DNA of 64,000 nucleotides. It comes from Streptacidiphilus sp. 4-A2 (GTDB lineage: Bacteria > Actinomycetota > Actinomycetes > Streptomycetales > Streptomycetaceae). The stretch spans positions 1 to 64,000 of the forward strand of contig JAAFYY010000003.1 of assembly GCA_014284505.1 (NCBI GenBank), given 5' to 3'. Below, piece by piece: positions 57,684 to 64,000 of this stretch; positions within the stretch are counted from its first letter, which is position 1; every line of letters starts with the position of its first letter. Both the position numbers and the translations under genes were made by a program. The notes below the pieces were generated by a model. It was not told the DNA's origin and did no database searches. It saw only the letters and a program-made list of their open reading frames with translations.

Positions 57684-58605
57684 ATGACCGACACCGCCGC
57701 CGAACTGCCCTACACGATCCACACCACCGACGACGGCACTCCGCAGGAAGCGGTCTGGCAGCCCGTCGGCACCGACGACGCCCTCAAGAACGGCTTCGAC
57801 TCCTGGTACGGCGTCACCCTGTGCGGGATCGGCCCCGAGGACGAACCCCCGTCGAGTTCATCGCCCTGGGGCACGACACCGACCGCCGCACACTGGTCGC
57901 CGCCGCGAACCGGTGGATGCGCACCTACTGGGAGTGGCCCAACCTGCTGGGCGACACCAGCCGGGCCGCCTGCACCGCGCTGCGCCCGCCGGTCAACGCC
58001 CACGTCGTCCTGCTGCGCGCCACCGCCGCCGCCGGGGCCTGGAGGACACCTGGCAGGCCGTCACCGTCCCCGCCGACACCCCGGCGCGGTCCCGGTCACC
58101 GTCCTGGACCTCAAGAGCGCGCTCGACAACCCGGTGCGGCTGCACGCCCAGGTCGAAGACCTCCAGGCCCGGATCGGCGCCTGGGGCCAGCGCCGCCCCA
58201 GGGTGGTGGCCATCTGCGGGTCGACGAAGTTCTGGGACCTGATGGCCCAGGCCAACTGGACCGAGACCGCGGCCGGGCGGATCGTCCTGGCCCGGGGTGC
58301 GACCTGAAGGCCCCGGGCCTGGTGTGGTCGGACCCGCTCGAGGCCGAGGCGCTGAAGCGGCGCTGGACCTGCTGCACCGCCACAAGATCACCCTGGCGGA
58401 CGAGGTCCTGGTCGTCACCGACGACTCCGGTTACGTCGGCTCTCCACCCGCGATGAAGATCACCTATGCGCAGGCGCTGGGCAGGCCGGTGCGCTACACC
58501 GATCCCGCCCACCCCGACCAGCCGGTGATCCGCACCATCACCATCGACACCTGGTCGGTGGAGCTCGACAACGGCGAGAACCTGACCGACCTGGAGATCG
58601 GCAAC
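57684..58605 (+). CDS. Nucleoside deoxyribosyltransferase-like protein, frame broken and disrupted by the IS unit
   Basis: ATG 57684. An N-terminal unknown part (MTDTAAELPYTIHTTDDGTP, EFIALGHDTDRRTLVAAANR), then RPRVVAICGSTKFWDLMAQA, NWTETAAGRIVLAPG-like, and LADEVLVVTDDSGYVG, ITYAQALGRPVRY, which match the NDT-like domain common in actinobacterial phages and plasmids. At least four indels. From 58495 the frame TITIDTWSVELDNGENLTDL leads into the mobile element at 58606 and resumes in frame at 61893. Confidence 0.55.
58597..58605. repeat. 9-bp target-site duplication, left
   Basis: ATCGGCAAC, identical to 61893-61901 on the other side of the element. Confidence 0.8.
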
Positions 58606-58712
58606 GGGTGCAGCTCTTCCTGAGTGAACGTGATGCCAGGCTGCGAGGTTGAGTCTGTCCTGGCAACAGGACTGGTGGACCAGTTGATGCTCCTGGGTGT
58701 ACCAGCGCGATG
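58606..58712 (-). pseudogene. Remnant 3 prime end of an ISKra4-type transposase
   Basis: The minus frame reads TQEHQLVHQSCCQDRLNLAA, matching the transposase end EHQRVHQSRYQDKLNLAA encoded at 59770. Only the last 25 or so codons and the IS end remain. Confidence 0.8.
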
Positions 58713-58833
58713 CGCACGGACTTGGGCAGCTGTCGGCCGAGTACCAGCCCGACATGCCCTCCCCGACCCGGCTGCCGTGGACATCCGCGCCGGTCCGCGC
58801 GGGGGACGGTCGGCTCCGCCGTCCCGGGGCCCG

Positions 58834-59417
58834 TCAGGTGATCAGCACATGCGCCGCCGTCACGGGGAGGGAGATGCTTTTGCCGTGGTCGGCGTATCCC
58901 GCGATAAAAAACGCGACGATGGCAGCCAATACCAGGAACGTGGCAAGGACACTGCCGATCCTGAGCCGTGTCACCACCACTGGCTCGCCAACTGCCTCGG
59001 CGGCCGGCACCTCGTCGAGGGCCATGGCGGCCTCACGGCTCCGCTCCGGGCGTTCCCCCAGCGCACGAACATAGATGGAGATGCCCCCGAACCCTTGGGG
59101 CCATAGGTCAGAAACGTGCCGCCATCATCGCTGTGACCTCTGACGATTTCCGGTGCCAGGCAGCGAGGCACCCGGTACCGGTGGAACATGTTGTCCACGA
59201 TGACGTGGGTGCGCGTGATGACGATGCGCTCCGCGCAGCAGATCAGGTAGACAACGGCGACCCCGCCCAGGCCGACGACCGGCAGGGCGACCCGCTCCGT
59301 CACCGATTGACCATAGTTGATGGCAGAGAACCCGAGGACTGCATAGAAAACACCGCCCAGCGCAAACAGCACGCCCAGCGCACCGGGGTACCGCCGGAAG
59401 CTCTGACGATCGGCCAT
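58834..59417 (-). CDS. Cargo membrane protein (about 194 aa), one frameshift
   Basis: ATG 59417. MADRQSFRRYPGALGVLFAL, GGVFYAVLGFSAINYG and ALPVVGLGGVAVVYLICCAE are two helices, followed by RIVITRTHVIVDNMFHRYRV (PH-like beta region). After an indel near 59075 the C-terminal helix is IGSVLATFLVLAAIVAFFIA. Function unknown. Lies between the remnant and full IS ends. Confidence 0.6.
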
Positions 59418-59498
59418 CGCCGAACGATAGCAACACCACCCGCGTCGGGTAAGGGGGCCGATCCGTTGATTGTCCCGGTGTGGTGTCCCGCGCTTTCC

Positions 59499-59735
59499 AT
59501 GGACGCGCTCGCTCCCCGCTACCAGCGCATCCTCGCCACGCTCACCGAACAAGCATTCGACGGGAAGCCAGTGATGTCCTGTCAGGAGATCACTGCCGTA
59601 CTCGGACTGGAGCCGGTTCCGGCAAGTGTGGAAGGAGTTTGGTCGAAGATGAAGCGGCTGGCCGACCGGGGCTGGGCCGACGAGCCCACCCCGGGACGGT
59701 TCACACTCGCCGCCGGGCCAGCCGGCGGCTCATGA
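59499..59735 (+). CDS. Cargo small winged-helix-like protein (78 aa)
   Basis: ATG 59499. MDALAPRYQRILATLTEQAF, VMSCQEITAVLGLEPVPASV, EGVWSKMKRLADRGWADEPT. The pattern fits a winged-helix DNA-binding domain. Intact. It is inside the mobile unit, divergent from the membrane gene. Confidence 0.6.
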   Translation: MDALAPRYQRILATLTEQAFDGKPVMSCQEITAVLGLEPVPASVEGVWSKMKRLADRGWADEPTPGRFTLAAGPAGGS

Positions 59736-59769
59736 GCATGGGTGTAGCTCTTCCTGAGTGAGCGTGATG

Positions 59770-61374
59770 TCAGGCTGCGAGGTTGAGTTTGTCCTGGTAG
59801 CGGGACTGGTGGACTCGTTGATGCTCCCGGGTGAGGTGCCAGGCGAAGTAGGCGTCGAAGTCGCGGTTGCTGATCAGGGCCCGGAGCGTGAGGACGGCTT
59901 CGGCTCCGGCCAGTGACCAGCGGGCCCCAGTGATGTCGAGGCGGTCTTTGACCAGGTGGCGGCAGGCACCCTCGATGATGCCGGTCGCGATCGGCCAGCC
60001 GTCGACCAGCGCGGCGTCGTAGCGCAGGTAGGGGCTCTTGTTCTCCAGATAGCCGCAGACCCCCTCGATGGTCTTGAGCTTGTCCTCGCCGAGGGCGGCG
60101 GTCTTGGCGGCGGTGCGGATCTCGGTGACGGTCAGACCGCTGTTCCCGGCCAGGATGGTGCGGGCCTGCTCGGCGACCCAGCCCTCAGCGGCGGGGTCGC
60201 CGGCGGTGTGGAAGCACCAGGCGGCCTTCCACAGGTATTCCAGGACGTGGACGAAGTCCACGACGATGTCGACGTTCACGCCGCGCAGGGCGGCCTCGGT
60301 CTGGATCTGCTCGATCTGTGCTCTCGCGCCGTCGACCAGGACGATCCAGGTACGGGCGTGCAGCGGATCGCGCTGCTCGGCCTGGTCGAATACCGCCGAG
60401 ATCACGGTTCGGGTGTCGTCTGTGACGCTGCCGGTCAGCCACTTGTTGAACGCCTTCGGGCCCCGGTTGCGAGCACCGCTGCGGTCATGGTCGGGGTGAT
60501 GACGTCCTCGACGGCGCGGGGTGCGGGCTCGGCGTCGTAGACGGCGCCGAGCATCGCCATACGCTTGCGGCCGTTCTTCTCCCCGGACGCGAGGCGGGTG
60601 CGCATCTTGTTGTCGCCCTTGGCCTGGGCGGCCTTGCGGGTGGAGTCGGTCAGCGCCTCGGGGCGCATCACGATGCCCTTGCCGTCCACCGAGAGCCAGC
60701 AGCGTGTCCGCGGTGCACGGCAGCGGGGCCTTCGCCCGGTAGAAGGCCTCGACGTCGACGGCGGTCCGCACGGTGAGCTGCTCGATCTGCCGTTTGCCGA
60801 CCCTCGTCCCGCACGAGCGCTCGATCGCCGCCTGGGCGTCGTCGAAGCTGCCGCGCACCGCCTCGACGGCGGCCAGCTTCCGCAAGCCGTGGCTGGACCG
60901 CTCACCGGGCAGGTTCAGCCCGGCGTCCATGGGGTGCAGGTTCGACGCACCCAGGGCCCGGTAAGCGGTCCGGGTCACCGTCACCGCCCCGAACACCGTG
61001 GCCAGCAGTCGCTCATGGCCCGGCTCGATCCTGCGCCGCACCACCTGGTCCGCACCCCTCACCTCGGTCAGTCGCGGCTCGCGTATGGACCGCAGGTCCA
61101 GATCGTCCTGCAGCAGTCGTCGCATCACCTCCCTCCCACGAGCGGCGATCAGATCCTCCAACTGACCGTGCGTCAGAACATCTGCGGATTCGTCCTCCAA
61201 CTCCTCCACCAGCGCGCCGAACAGACTCCACGAGGCCGAGAAGGAGGCGACCACCTGCTCCAGGCCGGCCGCCGAGACCGGCACGTCCCCACTGCCCCAC
61301 TCACCCGGCCACCCCCGCCCCACGCGTGCGAACAGCCCCGCCTCCACCTCGATCAGCACCCCGTCAGCCACCAA
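59770..61374 (-). CDS. ISKra4-family transposase, frame broken
   Basis: About 500 residues. Blocks: GRELGR-like GREVMRRLLQDDLDLRSIRE, NLPGERSSHGLRKLAAVEAV, RGSFDDAQAAIERSCGTRVG, KRQIEQLTVRTAVDVEAFY, VDGKGIVMRPEAL (catalytic Asp region), KNGRKRMAMLGAVYD, TWIVLVDGARAQIEQIQTEA, VDIVVDFVHVLEYLWKAAWC, GWPIATGIIEGACRHLVKDR and MDITGARWSLAG-like end. Frames shift at about 60715 and 60465. The first 30 residues overlap the accessory gene; the true start is probably near 61290. Confidence 0.88.
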   Translation of the reverse strand: MVADGVLIEVEAGLFARVGRGWPGEWGSGDVPVSAAGLEQVVASFSASWSLFGALVEELEDESADVLTHGQLEDLIAARGREVMRRLLQDDLDLRSIREPRLTEVRGADQVVRRRIEPGHERLLATVFGAVTVTRTAYRALGASNLHPMDAGLNLPGERSSHGLRKLAAVEAVRGSFDDAQAAIERSCGTRVGKRQIEQLTVRTAVDVEAFYRAKAPLPCTADTLLALGGRQGHRDAPRGADRLHPQGRPGQGRQQDAHPPRVRGEERPQAYGDARRRLRRRARTPRRRGRHHPDHDRSGARNRGPKAFNKWLTGSVTDDTRTVISAVFDQAEQRDPLHARTWIVLVDGARAQIEQIQTEAALRGVNVDIVVDFVHVLEYLWKAAWCFHTAGDPAAEGWVAEQARTILAGNSGLTVTEIRTAAKTAALGEDKLKTIEGVCGYLENKSPYLRYDAALVDGWPIATGIIEGACRHLVKDRLDITGARWSLAGAEAVLTLRALISNRDFDAYFAWHLTREHQRVHQSRYQDKLNLAA

Positions 61375-61748
61375 GCGCTTGAGCTTGGAACGCAGCGCCT
61401 CCGTGAACTTCGCCTCCGCGCCCAGCCCAGCGCGTCGCCTACCTCCCGCGCCCGCAGCGGCCCCGCAGCCGAAGCGAACACCGCCGCGATCCGCTGATAC
61501 ACCGTCACATCGCGCAGTGCACCCCGCACCCCGGGCGCCGGACCACCCAAAGCCGTCGGCGCGACCGAATCAATGCCCCGCACTGGCGGGGCGGCCAGCA
61601 CCTCAACCACCGTCCGCCGCGCGATCACCAAGCGGGACAGCTCGATCCGCGCCGCGTCCAGCCGATCGGCCACCGCCAGCGCCTCAGCGCGCAATTCCTC
61701 CACCCGCGCCAGCGCCACCGCCTCCCGGCGCTCCAACTGCTCCAACAC
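61304..61748 (-). CDS. IS accessory protein (coiled coil + winged helix), frame broken
   Basis: GTG 61748. VLEQLERREAVALARVEELR, AEALAVADRLDAARIELSRL is a coiled coil, then VYQRIAAVFASAAGPLRARE, VGDALGLGAEAKFTEALRSK, LKRLVADGVLIEVEAGLFAR is winged-helix. Similar small proteins precede actinobacterial IS transposases. A break lies at about 61432 (one C missing). As sequenced it runs on into the transposase frame. Confidence 0.6.
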
Positions 61749-61892
61749 CGATCCCACCCCAGGCTCCTTCGCGCCCGCACCCAGACCGCCACCCCGACGG
61801 CCCCGACACCAGCACCATAGAAACCCAACCCGCCCAAGGCATTGGAAAGACCTACAAACCACCCGAAAGGTCACTCATTTCGAACTGCACCC

Positions 61893-61901
61893 ATCGGCAA
61901 C
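61893..61901. repeat. 9-bp target-site duplication, right
   Basis: ATCGGCAAC, identical to 58597-58605. Confidence 0.8.
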
Positions 61902-62147
61902 AGCGTCGACCTGGACAGGTGCCCCGGCTTCGACGGGCTGTGGATCGCTGTCCGGTTCCACGGCGACTTCCGCGAGCAGGTCACCCTGCAACGCGCCGTC
62001 GTCGTCCAGGACTGCGCCACGAACCCCGCCATCGCCTGTGGCTGGTCCGGGCGGCAGCGCCACGCCCACCCGGTCGACCTGCACGGCACCGTGCAGCCGC
62101 TGCCCGACGGCAGCTTCTCCCCGGCGGCCACCACCGCCGCCTCCTGA
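61893..62147 (+). pseudogene. 3 prime part of the gene interrupted by the IS unit
   Basis: In the frame entered from the IS edge it reads IGNSVDLDRCPGFDGLWIAV, RFHGDFREQVTLQRAVVVQD, DLHGTVQPLPDGSF and stops at 62147. Joining it to LTDLEIGN at 58605 with one copy of the duplication removed keeps the frame. Product unknown. Confidence 0.65.
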
Positions 62148-62225
62148 ACCGGCCCGGGGCAGCCGCCGGCCCCCGAACCCGGCTGCCCCGGGCCACGCAC
62201 CACCACATCCAGAGACGAGAGGCCG

Positions 62226-62730
62226 ATGTGGACCTACGAACAAGTCGAGCACGCCCTCACCGTCGCCGGTGAGGCCTGGCTCGCCTCCGCCAGCGAACAA
62301 CCGCTCCAGATGCACGCCCAGTGGGACGCCCACCCCTTCGCCCCCAGCACCCTGCCCTGCGGCCGCGCCTTTGACGTCATCGCACTGCCCGACCAGTTCG
62401 GCCGCCAGGTCCTGAACGAACTGCGGGACACCGGCCCGGTCACCACCTACGGCGGCGCCATCCACGTCTTCTGCGTACCCGGCACCGCGGAGCAGCTGCG
62501 GCAGCTGCTCGCCTGGAGGGAGTGGGACCACCTGCCGCCCGTGCACTGCTACGGGACCGGCGACACCGTCACCCTCCCGCCCACCCAGCGCCACCAGGAC
62601 GACGACACCCCGACGCTGGCTCCGCGCCCCCGAAGACAGCCACCCCCAGCTCCCCCGCGCCAACGCCCTGCTCCACGCCTGCCTACGCGCCGCCCGCACC
62701 CAACCCCAACCACCGAAAACGGACCGATGA
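62226..62730 (+). CDS. Unknown protein (about 167 aa), one frameshift
   Basis: ATG 62226 behind GAGAGG. MWTYEQVEHALTVAGEAWLA, FDVIALPDQFGRQVLNELRD, VFCVPGTAEQLRQLLAWREW, then after an indel near 62585 WLRAPEDSHPQLPRANALLH. The TGA overlaps the next ATG. Family unknown; bifunctional-looking small phage/plasmid protein. Confidence 0.55.
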
Positions 62731-63265
62731 CGACCGACACCCTGACCAGCGCCCCTCACCACGCTGCGCACCCTCGCCACCGCCCACCTGGCCAACCTCG
62801 ACCAGCAGCGCCAGGCCGCCGCCGACGCCGCCCGCGAACGCGAGATCCAGCGCCTGCGCGACCAGGCCGACCGCTCCCACAAGAACGCCATCGACCGCGT
62901 CCGCGAGCGCCTGACCGCCACCCTCCACCAGGTCCTGGCCCCCGAGGACTGGACCGGCTACCCCTCCATGCCCGACACCGACACCCACACCGCCACCGCC
63001 CACCTCGGACAGGGCGTATGGGCGATCTACCACCAGGCCACCCAGCCCTACGCGGTCTACAGCGGCATCTACCTGCTGCTCCCCTGCCCCTGCGGGGACT
63101 ACATCGAGACCGAAGTCCCCAGCGACGAACTGCTCGCCGAAACCCTGGAGAACATCACCCGCTGGCAGGCCGACCCTGCCAGCTGCACCGATGCCTGCTC
63201 CTCCGCCACCTGCCCACCCCCTGGACCCCGAGCACCACCCCCGGCTGGTGAACAGCCGCAGGTGA
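62727..63265 (+). CDS. Unknown protein (about 178 aa), frame broken
   Basis: ATG 62727. Restored pieces: LTTLRTLATAHLANLDQQRQ, AAADAAREREIQRLRDQADR (coiled coil), DWTGYPSMPDTDTHTATAHL, VWAIYHQATQPYAVYSGIYL, LLPCPCGDYIETEVPSDELL, SCTDACSSATC. CPCG and the later Cys could bind zinc. Indels at about 62755 and 63215; end placed at the TGA 63263-63265. Confidence 0.5.
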
Positions 63266-63370
63266 CCCACCTCATGCCGGGGCTGCTGGGCAGCCCCGGC
63301 CGGCGACCCCAGCCACCCTGAACTCGGCACCCTCCCATCGCAATCGCAGACACCCAGAAGGAAGATCGCT

Positions 63371-63947
63371 ATGCCGCAGCACATCGAGCGCCTGGCTCTG
63401 TTCGGCGCCCTGCTCGCCGCCTTCGACGCACTCCATGGAGCAGGTGACCACTGGGCGCAGAGCAGTCAGGACGCGGCCCTCAAGGGCCTCCAGGGCAGCG
63501 ACCTCGTCTACCGGGACGGCCTCCGGGTCGGCACTGAGACCGACGACCGCACCGGCCAGCCGACGATGACCGCCGCCCGCCTCGGATGGATCAGCGCAGC
63601 CCGACACGTCGCCAGCTACACCGCCCTCCAACTCAGCGGAACGCTCGCCGTCACCCGCCTGCTCGGCTACCGCATCCCGCCCGCCGCTTTGCTCGCCGGC
63701 ACCGCTATCAACAGCGGAACACACCTGATCCTGGACAGGCGCGCGCCACTGATCTGGCTCGCGGACCGGACTGGCAACGGCGGCTACATCACCCACTGCA
63801 CCGCCGTCCGCGAGGCGAGGCACCACCGAACTATCCGGTCCCGGCGCGCTCATGGAGCTGGACCAGAGTCTCCACCGGGCCATTGGCGTCGTCGCCGCCG
63901 CTGTCACCACTTGGCTGGCGACCCGTAGAAGTCCCAGGAAGGGCTGA
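63371..63947 (+). CDS. DUF3307-like membrane-associated protein, one frameshift
   Basis: ATG 63371 behind AGAAGGAAGA. MPQHIERLALFGALLAAFDA, LHGAGDHWAQSSQDAALKG, RHVASYTALQLSGTLAVTRL, LLAGTAINSGTHLILDRRAP, then after an indel near 63825 ELDQSLHRAIGVVAAAVTTW. The D-H-x-Q and K-G positions and the helical pattern resemble DUF3307 phage/plasmid proteins. Not certain. Confidence 0.5.
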
Positions 63948-64000
63948 CCGGCGACCGTTCGATCCGTAGACCTGAAAGGCCCGGCCCCGCAGGAAGCGGG

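Larger units (their letters stand above)
58606..61892. mobile_element. ISKra4-type unit with cargo (3287 bp)
   Basis: Bounded by ATCGGCAAC on both sides. The ends are 22-bp inverted repeats, GGGTGCAG... at 58606 and ...CTGCACCC ending at 61892, 17 of 22 matching. Inside, a second left end (GGGTGTAG...) starts at 59741. So a 2152-bp IS (59741-61892) plus a remnant left end and about 1 kb of cargo seem to have moved as one unit. The target gene reads in frame across the element when it is removed. Confidence 0.75.

Noticed and set aside
1..64000. CRISPR array, rRNA genes, integrase/att site
   Set aside because: No regularly spaced repeats, no rRNA signature and no tyrosine or serine integrase motif found; the only clear recombination enzyme is the ISKra4-type transposase.
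1..64000. Reading all frame-broken genes as pseudogenes
   Set aside because: Breaks fall often at G/C runs, are single-base, and the frame is recovered with conserved motifs continuing; essential-type genes such as tap and tpg are affected too.

Overview
This is a GC-rich window with actinobacterial gene style: GTG starts, GTGA/ATGA stop-start overlaps, two WhiB proteins, an ECF sigma factor, and long open antisense frames caused by third-position GC bias. A tpg/tap telomere pair plus a Streptomyces-type TraB with several Spd-like membrane proteins point to a conjugative linear plasmid, or a chromosome-arm element, of Streptomyces, Kitasatospora or a close relative. I see no rRNA, tRNA, CRISPR array or integrase. 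No telomere sequence is recognisable inside the window.

Layout. 0-5 kb (minus strand): tap, tpg, a HEAGH metalloprotease-like gene and unknown genes. 5-9 kb: a GFA-type enzyme, a one-helix membrane protein / ECF sigma / double HTH chain, and a TIGR02391-type gene. 9-17.4 kb: a conflict-type region with a STAND NTPase, an antitoxin-like gene coupled to a double zeta-toxin kinase, two small unknown genes, and a HEPN protein with zinc ribbons. 17.6-25 kb: a three-gene PIWI-RE module (REase, DinG-type helicase, PIWI-RE protein) with overlapping starts. 25-28.7 kb: a scrambled stretch and unknown genes. 28.7-32.8 kb: a DciA/DUF721 protein, a two-HTH zinc protein that is the best replication-initiator candidate, and a 1.1 kb hairpin-rich region that could be an origin. 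32.8-38 kb: HAD phosphatase, 6PGDH-like dehydrogenase, guanylate-kinase-like and XRE-kinase proteins, a PP2C-like phosphatase, and a GntR/UTRA repressor with operator-like repeats. 38-50.6 kb: the transfer region, with zinc and OB-like proteins, an anti-sigma-like ATPase, WhiB, a DUF2637/SpdB2-type membrane protein, a 38-bp inverted repeat that could be clt, further Spd-like proteins and TraB. 50.6-58.6 kb: small modular genes, four related hairpin spacers, a second WhiB, ASCH, Nudix and a nucleoside-deoxyribosyltransferase-like gene. 58.6-61.9 kb: an ISKra4-type unit with two cargo genes, flanked by an exact 9-bp duplication and interrupting a gene. 61.9-64 kb: more small unknown genes.

An important caveat: many genes switch reading frame once or more, often at C or G runs, and the frame is usually recovered. 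This looks like uncorrected indel error in the sequence rather than mass gene death. Coordinates of such genes span the reconstructed locus. The last 850 bp of the PIWI-RE gene and 25.0-26.3 kb are much worse and may be genuinely decayed.

How the parts could work together: tap/tpg cap the ends, the HTH protein with DciA starts internal replication, TraB with the Spd proteins moves and spreads the element, and the 9-25 kb block holds maintenance and defence functions (kinase toxin, STAND, HEPN, PIWI-RE).
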